Shown in pieces: positions 57,477 to 64,000 of a stretch of DNA of 64,000 nucleotides (its first letter is position 1; every line of letters starts with the position of its first letter). Source of the stretch: Tersicoccus mangrovi (GTDB lineage Bacteria; Actinomycetota; Actinomycetes; Actinomycetales; Micrococcaceae); assembly GCF_036881825.1 (NCBI RefSeq), contig NZ_JBAJMW010000007.1, positions 1 to 64,000 of the forward strand, given 5' to 3'. The notes below the pieces were generated by a model. The model was not told where the DNA came from and did not search any database. It saw only the letters and a list, made by a program, of their open reading frames with translations. Position numbers and translations under genes: made by a program.

Positions 57477-58087
57477 CCCTCGATCACCACCTCGTCGACA
57501 GCGGCCGCGGCGGAGCCGGCGGACGACCCGTCGTCGGTGACGGCGTCGCCGTCGGTCTCGGTGAGCCGCACGCGGACCCGCTCGGCGGAGGACGTCGGCA
57601 GGTTCTTGCCGACGTGGTCGGCGCGGATCGGCAGTTCGCGGTGGCCACGGTCCACGAGCACCGCGAGCCGGATGATGCGGGGCCGGCCGAGGTCGGCGAG
57701 AGCGTCGAGGGCGGCGCGGATGGTGCGGCCGGAGTAGAGCACGTCGTCGACGAGGACGACGACCTTGTCGTCGACACCCGACGCGGGCAGCGTCGTCGCG
57801 TAGGGGGCCCGGGTGGGGTGGCGGCGCAGGTCGTCGCGGAACATGGTGACGTCGAGCTGGCCGACGATGGCGTCCGGGTCGACGCCGGGCTCGGTGGCCG
57901 CGATGCGGGCGGCGAGCCGGCGGGCCAGGGGATGGCCGCGGCGGGGGATGCCGAGGAGGAGGAGATCGTCCGCCCCCTTGTTCCCCTCGATGATCTCGTG
58001 GGCGATCCGGGTCAACGCCCGGTCGATGTCGGCGGCCGACAGGACGACTCGGGTCCTGGTCCGGCTCCCGATCGGGGGCACGCTCAT
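57473..58087 (-). CDS. pyrR: Pyrimidine operon regulatory protein PyrR
   Basis: PyrR binds UMP and then an RNA hairpin in pyr mRNA, repressing the operon; it also has uracil phosphoribosyltransferase activity. The 204-residue protein shows MSVPPIGSRTRTRVVLSAADI, the region DDLLLLGIPRRGHPLARRL, and the PRPP loop VVVLVDDVLYSGRTIRAAL. The C-terminal 20 residues are an acidic/Ala extension. The ATG at 58087 has AAGGAGGAGG upstream; the longer frame lies antisense to the PrsW gene. It heads the whole pyr block and is preceded by its own RNA target. Confidence 0.95.
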   Translation of the reverse strand: MSVPPIGSRTRTRVVLSAADIDRALTRIAHEIIEGNKGADDLLLLGIPRRGHPLARRLAARIAATEPGVDPDAIVGQLDVTMFRDDLRRHPTRAPYATTLPASGVDDKVVVLVDDVLYSGRTIRAALDALADLGRPRIIRLAVLVDRGHRELPIRADHVGKNLPTSSAERVRVRLTETDGDAVTDDGSSAGSAAAAVDEVVIEG

Positions 58088-58105
58088 CCGCTGCCTCCTC
58101 CTTCC

Positions 58106-58121
58106 CCGCCTCACAGGACGG
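58106..58121 (-). promoter_or_regulatory. PyrR-binding RNA hairpin overlapping the pyrR translation-initiation region
   Basis: The minus strand carries CCGTCCTGTGAGGCGG, which matches the PyrR anti-antiterminator core GUCCNGNGAGGC and folds into a five-pair stem with loop CTGTGA. The Shine-Dalgarno AAGGAGGAGG at 58103-58094 starts two bases after the stem. PyrR bound here would block the ribosome, as described for mycobacterial pyrR mRNA. No intrinsic terminator lies between the hairpin and pyrR, so translational control is favoured over attenuation. Confidence 0.85.
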
Positions 58122-58146
58122 TCATTAAAGGGTGGGTGCGGCATCC

Positions 58147-58152
58147 ACGCTA
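58147..58152 (-). promoter_or_regulatory. -10 box TAGCGT of the pyr operon
   Basis: TAGCGT on the minus strand would start transcription near 58140, about 20 bases before the PyrR hairpin and 53 bases before the pyrR ATG. It is back-to-back with the PrsW promoter. Confidence 0.55.
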
Positions 58153-58167
58153 CCACGGTGCCGCCCC

Positions 58168-58173
58168 TATTCT
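58168..58173 (+). promoter_or_regulatory. -10 box TATTCT for a leaderless PrsW transcript
   Basis: TATTCT is followed by seven bases and the ATG at 58181, with no ribosome binding site. The two divergent promoters at this site are separated by only about 15 bases between hexamers. Confidence 0.6.
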
Positions 58174-58180
58174 GGGGGCT

Positions 58181-59500
58181 ATGACGACCCCGGGCCGACG
58201 GCCGGACCGCAGCTTCGATCCCTACGACCAGCCGCCCTTCGACGCCGGTCGCGCCTCCTCCCCGGCACCGGGCGCGCGCCCCTCGGGGTCGGCCGATCCG
58301 GCGTGGACGGCCCCGGCGTGGCGCTCCCCCACCCGGCCACAGTCCTCGCCCGCACCCGAGCGGGCCGTCGCCGTGCCCCCGCTCTGGCAGGCACCGGCGA
58401 AGCGCCGTCGCGGGGTGGCCGGCACCGTCGTGCTCGTGCTGCTGTTCGTGTTCCTCGCGGGGGCGGCCGTCGCCGTCGGGATGCTGCTGGTCTCCCGGAT
58501 CGGGGCGACCGCCTTCCTCGTCTGCTGGGTGCTCGCGCTCGTGCCGCTGTCGATCGTGCTCTTCGCGGTGCGGTGGCTCGACCGGTGGGAGCCCGAGCCG
58601 TTCGTGACCAAGGCGTTCGCGTTCCTGTGGGGAGCGGCCGGGTCCATCGCGGTGACGATCACCATCGGGGAGCCGGTGCGGCGGTACCTGCAGGCGACCA
58701 CGGACCCGACGACGTCGCAGGTGCTGGGTTCGGTGCTGCAGGCCCCCGTCGTGGAGGAGTTCGCGAAGGGGCTCGGCGTCCTGCTGCTGGTGCTGCTGCG
58801 CCGCCGGCACGTGGACGGGCCCGTGGACGGCGTCGTCTACGCGATGCTCGTGGCCGCCGGGTTCGCCTTCACGGAGAACATCCTCTACTTCGGGTCGACG
58901 CTCGCGCAGGCCGGGGTGATCGACGGGTCCCTCGCGGCCATCTTCATCGGGCGGGGCCTGCTCTCCCCCTTCGCACACACGATGTTCACCTCGTGTGTCG
59001 GCTTCGCGCTGGGCTGGGCATCCCGCCGCCGGGGCACGGCGCGCATCCTGCTGGCCTTCGTCCTCGGGCTCGTGCCGGCGGTGGCGCTGCACGCGCTGTG
59101 GAACGGCGGGGCCACCCTGGCCGGCAGCTTCATCGGCTTCTACGTGATGATCGAGGTGCCGCTGTTCGTGCTCGGCATCGTCGGCCTCGTCCTGCTGGGC
59201 CGGGGTGAGGTGCGCCTGACCCGGGCCCGGCTGGGCGACTACGTGACGGCCGGCTGGTTCACCCCGGCCGAGGTGCAGATGCTCGCGACCCGCGCCGGCC
59301 GCCGTCAGGCGCTCGCCTGGGCCGGCAGCCGCGGCGTCCGGGCGCCCATGAAGCGGTTCGTCAGGGATGCGACGGCGCTGGCCTTCACCCGGCAGCGGAT
59401 CATCGCGGGCGTCGACCGGGGCGGGCAGCAGGAGGAGGAACTGCGGCTCCTGCACGCCGTCACCGCGGCCCGCAGCGAGGTGCTCACGAGCGCCCGGTGA
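58181..59500 (+). CDS. PrsW-family intramembrane metalloprotease
   Basis: The 439-residue protein has a Pro-rich cytoplasmic head (1-75). About eight membrane helices follow, carrying the PrsW/CPBP-type motifs: QAPVVEEFAKG with Glu192-Glu193, FAFTENILYFG, LSPFAHTMFT and ALHALWNGG. The glutamates and histidines are the expected metal ligands. PrsW cleaves the anti-sigma factor RsiW in Bacillus, but actinobacterial substrates are not known and no anti-sigma gene is adjacent. The ATG at 58181 is placed by the -10 box. It is inserted between pyrR and nusB, divergent from pyrR and convergent with nusB. Confidence 0.88.
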   Translation: MTTPGRRPDRSFDPYDQPPFDAGRASSPAPGARPSGSADPAWTAPAWRSPTRPQSSPAPERAVAVPPLWQAPAKRRRGVAGTVVLVLLFVFLAGAAVAVGMLLVSRIGATAFLVCWVLALVPLSIVLFAVRWLDRWEPEPFVTKAFAFLWGAAGSIAVTITIGEPVRRYLQATTDPTTSQVLGSVLQAPVVEEFAKGLGVLLLVLLRRRHVDGPVDGVVYAMLVAAGFAFTENILYFGSTLAQAGVIDGSLAAIFIGRGLLSPFAHTMFTSCVGFALGWASRRRGTARILLAFVLGLVPAVALHALWNGGATLAGSFIGFYVMIEVPLFVLGIVGLVLLGRGEVRLTRARLGDYVTAGWFTPAEVQMLATRAGRRQALAWAGSRGVRAPMKRFVRDATALAFTRQRIIAGVDRGGQQEEELRLLHAVTAARSEVLTSAR

Positions 59501-59568
59501 CGCGTGCTCTCGGCACATCCGGAGACGACATCAGCCGGCGGCGGCCACGGGCAGCCGGCGGTGGAGCG

Positions 59569-59979
59569 TCAGGCGAGCAGCGTCGGCTTGAGCTGCTGGA
59601 GCCGGCCGAGCAGGCCGTTGATGAACGACGGCGAGTCGTCCGTCGAGAGCTCCTTCGCCATCGCGACGGCCTCGGCGACGGCCACGTTGTCCGGAACGTC
59701 GTCGTTGAACAGCAGCTCCCACGCACCGACCCGCAGGACGACGCGGTCCACCGAGGGCATCCGGTCCAGGGTCCAGCCCTGCGAATAGGTCGTGAGGTAC
59801 TCGTCGATCTCGGCCTGCCGGGTGATCACACCGTCGATGATCTGCTCGGTGTACTCCCCGTACGTGGCCTCGGTGTTCCGCCGCCGCAGCGCGAGGATCT
59901 CCCCGGTCGGCAGCGACCGCTGCTCGGCCTCGAAGAGGATCTCGAAGGCCCGGCGCCGGGCCTTGCCGCGGGCACTCAT
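59569..59979 (-). CDS. nusB: Transcription antitermination factor NusB
   Basis: NusB binds boxA RNA with S10 and supports rRNA antitermination. The 136-residue helical protein begins MSARGKARRRAFEILFEAEQ. It has YTEQIIDGVITRQAEIDEYL, WTLDRMPSVDRVVLRVGAWELL and VAVAEAVAMAKELSTDDSPSF, typical of the family. Its ATG shares one base with the efp stop (TGATG), so the two are translationally coupled. Confidence 0.96.
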   Translation of the reverse strand: MSARGKARRRAFEILFEAEQRSLPTGEILALRRRNTEATYGEYTEQIIDGVITRQAEIDEYLTTYSQGWTLDRMPSVDRVVLRVGAWELLFNDDVPDNVAVAEAVAMAKELSTDDSPSFINGLLGRLQQLKPTLLA

Positions 59980-60539
59980 CAGTTGACGCGGCCCAGGTAG
60001 TCCCCGGTGCGGGTGTCGACCTTGACCCGGGTACCGGTCTCGAGGAACAGCGGCACCTGGATCTCGTAGCCGGTCTCGACGGTCGCGGGCTTGGTGCCGG
60101 CGGAGGACCGGTCGCCCTGCAGGCCGGGCTCGGTGTAGGTGATCTCGAGCACCACCGACGGCGGCAGCTCGATGTAGAGGACCTCACCGTCGTGCAGGGC
60201 GATCTGCACGGTCATGCTCTCGAGCAGGAAGTTCGCGGCGTCGCCGACGGTCTCGCCGGAGACGGTCAGCTGGTCGAAGTCCGCGGTGTCCATGAAGACG
60301 AAGTCGGCGCCGTCCTGGTACAGGTACTGGTAGTCGCGCCGGTCCACCGTCGCGAAGTCGACCTTGGTGCCGGCGTTGAACGTCTTGTCGACGACCTTGC
60401 TGGTGCGCACGTTCCGCAGCTTGGTGCGCACGAACGCGCCACCCTTGCCGGGCTTGACGTGCTGGAACTCGATGACGTTCCAGAGGTTGCCCTCGAGGTT
60501 CAGGACGCTGCCGTTCTTGATGTCGTTCGTGGTAGCCAC
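59979..60539 (-). CDS. efp: Elongation factor P
   Basis: EF-P relieves ribosomes stalled on proline runs. The 186-residue protein has the three beta domains. The conserved tip loop KPGKGGAFVRTKLRN carries Lys32, the site modified in some bacteria. The C-terminus is TGTRVKVDTRTGDYLGRVN. The GTG at 60539 gives MATTNDIKNGSVLNLEG after GAAAGAG; the ORF continues to 60626 without similarity. nusB follows. A modification enzyme is not in the window. Confidence 0.96.
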   Translation of the reverse strand: MATTNDIKNGSVLNLEGNLWNVIEFQHVKPGKGGAFVRTKLRNVRTSKVVDKTFNAGTKVDFATVDRRDYQYLYQDGADFVFMDTADFDQLTVSGETVGDAANFLLESMTVQIALHDGEVLYIELPPSVVLEITYTEPGLQGDRSSAGTKPATVETGYEIQVPLFLETGTRVKVDTRTGDYLGRVN

Positions 60540-60624
60540 AGACCGCTCTTTCGAAGTCTCGTTCGTGTTCGCCGACCGGGAGACGCCGGTCTCGCCGGCT
60601 TCCGGCACGGGCGCCGGTCGGCTC

Positions 60625-60660
60625 AAAAGCCACGGACCATCCTACAGGGCGGTCCGTGGC
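60625..60660 (-). terminator. Intrinsic terminator after the crotonase gene
   Basis: On the minus strand GCCACGGACC (60660-60651) pairs perfectly with GGTCCGTGGC (60638-60629), followed by TTTT at 60628-60625. It starts 14 bases after the crotonase stop and separates that operon from efp. Confidence 0.85.
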
Positions 60661-60673
60661 CTCGCGGCCGGGA

Positions 60674-61447
60674 TCACCGCCTGCGGCGGTGGAAGAACGC
60701 GGCGATCCGGGTCGGGAACTCGTCCGGGTCGGTCGTCCGGGCCGGCGGTTGGGCCCGCGACGGCCCGGTCACGGGGGCCAGGCCCCGGTCCACGGCGGCC
60801 TTCGCGGCCCGCAGCGACGCCGCCGACAGGTGCTCCCAGCTCGCCTGCAGAGCGGCCAGCTCGGCGTCGAGGTCGTCGTCGTCGACCACCGTGGTGATCA
60901 GCCCGATCCGCTGCGCCTCGAGGGCCGGGAGCATCCGGCCGCGGTAGAGCAGGTCCTTGGCCCGGGACGGGCCCACGCGCACCGACATCCGGGTCGCGAA
61001 CGTCACCGGGATGAGGATGCCGAGCCGGGCGATCGGCATGCCGATCCGCCCGGACGCAGCGCTCAGTTGCAGGTCGCAGGCCAGGGCGAGCTGGCAACCG
61101 CCGCCGGCGGCCACGCCCTCGATCACCGCCACCGTGAGCATCGGCAGGTCCTCGACGGCACGCAGCGCGCCCTCGAGCGTCGCGAAGCTCCGGTCCACCT
61201 CGTCGGAGGTCGCGCCGTCCCACTCCCGCAGGTCGGAGCCCGAGCAGAAGTCGCCCTCCCGTCCGCGCAGGACGACGGCGCGCAGCGACGGGCGCCCGGC
61301 CAGATCGCGCGCGACCTCCGCCAGGGCGGCCCACTGCCCGGTGCTCAGAGCGTTGTGGTGCCGCCCGGACCCGAAGGTGACGACGGCGACGGACCCGTCC
61401 TCCACCACGGTGACCGAGTCGACGTCCGGCGTCACGGGGGCCGTCAC
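60674..61447 (-). CDS. Enoyl-CoA hydratase/isomerase (crotonase) family protein
   Basis: The 257-residue protein has the crotonase core: HHNALSTGQWAALAE, the oxyanion loops FCSGSDLREW (67-76) and EGVAAGGGCQLALACDL (110-126), and MLPALEAQRIGLI. At the position of the first catalytic glutamate of classical hydratases (usually MPEV) it reads GMPIARLG, so ordinary enoyl-CoA hydration is doubtful. A decarboxylase, isomerase or hydrolase role is possible. Its GTG overlaps the CoA-transferase stop as GTGA. Last gene of the MHS-CaiB-crotonase operon. Confidence 0.88.
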   Translation of the reverse strand: MTAPVTPDVDSVTVVEDGSVAVVTFGSGRHHNALSTGQWAALAEVARDLAGRPSLRAVVLRGREGDFCSGSDLREWDGATSDEVDRSFATLEGALRAVEDLPMLTVAVIEGVAAGGGCQLALACDLQLSAASGRIGMPIARLGILIPVTFATRMSVRVGPSRAKDLLYRGRMLPALEAQRIGLITTVVDDDDLDAELAALQASWEHLSAASLRAAKAAVDRGLAPVTGPSRAQPPARTTDPDEFPTRIAAFFHRRRR

Positions 61448-62712
61448 TCGATCGCACCCGCGGCGCGCAGGCCCTGCACATCCTCGGCACTGAAGCCGTG
61501 GGCGGTGAGGATCTCGTCGCTGTGCTGGCCCAGCAGCGGCGGCGCGGTCCGCACCGACGCCGGCGTCCTGGTCAACCGGATGGGACAGGCCAGCGTCCTG
61601 AGCGGGCCCGCCGTCGGGTGCTCGACCTCCTGCACCATGCCGCGGGCGACGACCTGCGGGTCCGCCACGGCCTCGGCGACGTTCTGGATCGGGCCCACCG
61701 GGACGCCCGCATCCTCGAGGCGGCGCAGCCACTCGGCGGTGGTCCCGCCGGCGAGGGTCTCCTCGACGATCCCGATCAGCTCGTCCCGGTGGGCGACGCG
61801 CAGCGGATTGGTGGTGAAGCGCGGGTCCTCGGTGAGGTCGGGCCGGCCGACCGCCGGGGCGAACCGGCGCCACAGGCTGTCGTTGCCGACCGCGATCATG
61901 ATGAAGCCGTCGGCCGTGGGGAACGCCTGGTACGGCGCGATGGTGGGGTGGGCCGACCCGTAGCGGCGCGGCACCTCCCGGCTCGCGAAGTAGCCGGCGG
62001 CCACGTAGGTCAGCCACGAGACGGACCCGTCGAGCAGGCTCACGTCCACCCACTGGCCCTCACCGGTCCGGTCCCGCTCGCGCAGCGCGGCGAGGATGCC
62101 GATCACGGCCCAGGTGCCGGCGACCAGGTCGGCGCTGCTGACGCCGACCCGCACGGGCGGACCGTCCGTCTCGCCCGTGACGCTCATGATCCCGCTGCGC
62201 GCCTGGGCGATCGCGTCGTAGCCGGCGCGGGTCGCGTCGGGCCCGGTCTGGCCGTACCCGCTGATCGACGCGTACACGAGGCCCGGATTCGCGGCCGAGA
62301 GCTCCTCGTACCCCAGGCCCAGGCGCTCGGCCGTGCCGGGACGGAAGTTCTCGACCACGACGTCGGCCTTCGCCGCCAACCGCCGGACCGCATCCAGTCC
62401 CTCGGGGGTCTTCAGGTCGACGGCGAGGCTGCGCTTGTTGCGGTTGACGGACAGGAAGTAGGCGGCCTGGTCCCCCGCGAACGGCGGACCCCACTGCCGG
62501 GTGTCATCGCCCTGGCCGGGCTGTTCGACCTTGATGACGTCGGCGCCGAGGTCGGCGAGCGTCATGGTCGCGAACGGACCGGACAGGATGCGGCTGAGGT
62601 CCAGCACGACGAGGTCGCGCAGCGGACCGCGCGCTCCCGCGGAGGAACCAGCGGCGCCGTCAGGGGCGGTGTCGGGGGCGGTGTCGTCGGGGGTCGCGGA
62701 CTCGGCCGTCAT
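61444..62712 (-). CDS. CaiB/BaiF family class III CoA-transferase
   Basis: Class III transferases move CoA between carboxylates without a free acid intermediate. The 422-residue protein has a 28-residue Asp/Ala/Thr-rich start and then LRDLVVLDLSRILSGPFATMTLADLGADVIKVE. VNRNKRSLAVDLK follows, and GYDAIAQARSGIM with the catalytic Asp166. ADLVAGTWAVIGILAALRERDRTGEGQ and ENFRPG complete the signature. Its ATG overlaps the transporter stop as ATGA. Donor and acceptor acids are unknown but are likely to include the substrate of the adjacent transporter. Confidence 0.92.
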   Translation of the reverse strand: MTAESATPDDTAPDTAPDGAAGSSAGARGPLRDLVVLDLSRILSGPFATMTLADLGADVIKVEQPGQGDDTRQWGPPFAGDQAAYFLSVNRNKRSLAVDLKTPEGLDAVRRLAAKADVVVENFRPGTAERLGLGYEELSAANPGLVYASISGYGQTGPDATRAGYDAIAQARSGIMSVTGETDGPPVRVGVSSADLVAGTWAVIGILAALRERDRTGEGQWVDVSLLDGSVSWLTYVAAGYFASREVPRRYGSAHPTIAPYQAFPTADGFIMIAVGNDSLWRRFAPAVGRPDLTEDPRFTTNPLRVAHRDELIGIVEETLAGGTTAEWLRRLEDAGVPVGPIQNVAEAVADPQVVARGMVQEVEHPTAGPLRTLACPIRLTRTPASVRTAPPLLGQHSDEILTAHGFSAEDVQGLRAAGAIE

Positions 62713-64000
62713 GCGCGCGTCGCCTCGTCGACCGAGCTGGTGCCTGCGGCCCGGGCGGCCCGGACGCGGGGCAGCAGCAGGAGGGCGAGCATGCTGATCA
62801 CGGCGCAGATGATGATGTAGATCGAGATGGCGGTCGATCCTCCGGTGCCCTGCAGCAGGGCCGCCGCGATGAGCGGCGCCGGTCCACCCGCGATCACGCT
62901 GGCCAGCTGGTAGCCCAGCCCCGCACCCGTGTACCGGATGTCCGGGTCGAAGCTCTCGGCGATCAGCGCGGCCTGGGGTCCGTACTGGATGTCGTGCAGG
63001 ATCAGGCTGACGACGACGCCGACGCCGATCAGCAGGCCGTCGCCGGTGTTGAGCAGACCGAAGTAGGGGAACGCGTACAACGCCGTCAGGACGATGCCGA
63101 TGCCGTAGACGAGCCTGCGGCCGAACCGGTCCGAGAGCCTGCCGAAGACCGGGATGCTGATCAGTCCGACGGCGGCGGCGATGAGCGTGTCGACGAGGAT
63201 CGCGTCGCTGCTGAACTTCAGGTGCTTCGTCGCATACGTGATGACGAAGGTGATGAAGAGGTAGAACGGCGCCTGCTCGGACATCCGGACGAGGGCCGAG
63301 AGCAGGATCTCCCTGGGCTGGCGACGGATCGCCTCGATGATCGGCGCCGAGACAACGCGGTCCGCCTTGCGCACGGCCTCGAAGTCGGGGCTCTCGACGA
63401 CGCGCAGCCGGACGAAGAGGGCGACACCGACGAGGATGATGCTCAGCAGGAACGGGATGCGCCAGCCGTAGGTGATGAAGTCGGAGCCGGTGATGCCGGA
63501 GACCAGGCGGACGACGCCGGTCGAGAGGACGAGGCCCAGCGGCACCCCGAGCTGGGGCCAGCTCGCGGCGAGGCCGCGGCGCTCCTGGTGTCCCCACTCC
63601 ATGGCGATCAGGACGGAGCCGCCCCATTCGCCGCCGACGCCGATGCCCTGGACGATGCGCAGGAGGGTCAGCAGGATCGGCGCCCAGAGGCCGACGGCCT
63701 GGTACGTCGGAAGGACGCCGATCAGCACGGTGCCGATGGCCATCAGCAGGAGGGTGACCATCAGGGTGGTCTTACGGCCGATCCGGTCGCCGTAGTGGCC
63801 GAAGATCGCCGCACCCACCGGGCGGGCCACGAAGCCGACGAACTGCGTTCCGAACGCCGCGATCACCCCGTTGAACGAGTCCTGGCCGCCGGGGAAGAAC
63901 AGCTGCGGGAACACCAGGGCCGCGGCTGTCCCGTAGAGGAAGAAGTCGTACCACTCGATCGTGGTGCCGACCACGCTCGCGTAGGTGGCGCGGCGGGAGG
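62709..64000 (-). CDS. MHS-family MFS transporter (5' end outside the window)
   Basis: The protein is a 12-helix proton symporter of the metabolite:H+ symporter group, whose members carry organic acids such as citrate, alpha-ketoglutarate, shikimate or proline-betaine. The visible part contains VVGTTIEWYDFFLYGTAAALVFP, FVARPVGAAIFGHYGDRIGRK, and GIGVGGEWGGSVLIAMEW, all diagnostic. The frame stays open to the window edge, and the residues before the GTG at 63974 (RRATYAS) match the family N-terminus, so the true start lies beyond 64000. It is the first visible gene of a three-gene operon; the carried acid is unknown. Confidence 0.9.
   Translation of the reverse strand, partial: SRRATYASVVGTTIEWYDFFLYGTAAALVFPQLFFPGGQDSFNGVIAAFGTQFVGFVARPVGAAIFGHYGDRIGRKTTLMVTLLLMAIGTVLIGVLPTYQAVGLWAPILLTLLRIVQGIGVGGEWGGSVLIAMEWGHQERRGLAASWPQLGVPLGLVLSTGVVRLVSGITGSDFITYGWRIPFLLSIILVGVALFVRLRVVESPDFEAVRKADRVVSAPIIEAIRRQPREILLSALVRMSEQAPFYLFITFVITYATKHLKFSSDAILVDTLIAAAVGLISIPVFGRLSDRFGRRLVYGIGIVLTALYAFPYFGLLNTGDGLLIGVGVVVSLILHDIQYGPQAALIAESFDPDIRYTGAGLGYQLASVIAGGPAPLIAAALLQGTGGSTAISIYIIICAVISMLALLLLPRVRAARAAGTSSVDEATRA

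Overview
The window is gene-dense, very GC-rich bacterial chromosome with almost only C or G at third codon positions and many GTG starts. It comes from an actinomycete, most likely of the order Micrococcales. The support is the actinobacterial nucleoid factor MihF next to gmk, a PriA that has lost its helicase motifs, the hrcA-dnaJ-rsmE and phoH-ybeY-corC-era runs, and the pyrR-pyrB-pyrC-(PH-like)-carA-carB-pyrF order. I see no tRNA, rRNA, CRISPR array, insertion sequence or prophage gene. Nearly everything is core housekeeping.

Layout. 0-2 kb: the tail of an unidentified gene, a DUF3043 membrane protein and an aldo/keto reductase. 1.98-3.01 kb: a striking non-coding composite tandem repeat. 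3-7 kb: pyrD, an alpha/beta hydrolase and an ABC-F ATPase. 7.1-10.7 kb: uppS, recO and leuA with a leucine leader peptide. 10.8-16.7 kb: an LCP protein, then era, corC, ybeY and phoH reading leftward in one overlapping operon. 17-18 kb: a GerMN lipoprotein. 18-21.4 kb: rsmE, dnaJ and hrcA with a CIRCE operator. 21.4-26.7 kb: a DUF3097 protein, a DUF4870 protein, hemW, lepA and rpsT. 26.8-32.4 kb: holA, comEC and comEA. 32.4-36.1 kb: a DegV protein and leuS with an apparent leader and attenuator. 36.2-38.5 kb: glpK and glpF. 38.7-41.6 kb: a three-gene operon (aldo/keto reductase, hydrolase, glycosyltransferase). 41.7-42.0 kb: a second, different intergenic repeat. 42-58.1 kb: one long leftward block of pyrR, pyrB, pyrC, a PH-like protein, carA, carB, pyrF, mihF, gmk, rpoZ, coaBC, metK and priA. 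58.2-60.5 kb: a PrsW-like protease, nusB and efp. 60.7-64 kb: a crotonase, a CoA-transferase and an MHS transporter that runs off the end.

How the genes work together. The pyr block with pyrD and pyrF covers all of de novo UMP synthesis. It starts with a PyrR-binding RNA hairpin beside the pyrR ribosome binding site. Leucine supply (leuA) and leucine charging (leuS) each seem to sit behind a very short leaderless peptide gene containing CTT and CTC leucine codons. glpF and glpK take up and phosphorylate glycerol. comEA and comEC make up the DNA-uptake channel. The final operon looks like uptake and CoA-dependent catabolism of an organic acid.

Regulatory style. At least nine genes, counting the two leader peptides, show a TANNNT box six or seven bases before an ATG or GTG start, which indicates leaderless transcripts. 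The two repeat regions both lie between converging genes. One assembly flaw is visible: an 89-bp duplication around a single N inside holA.
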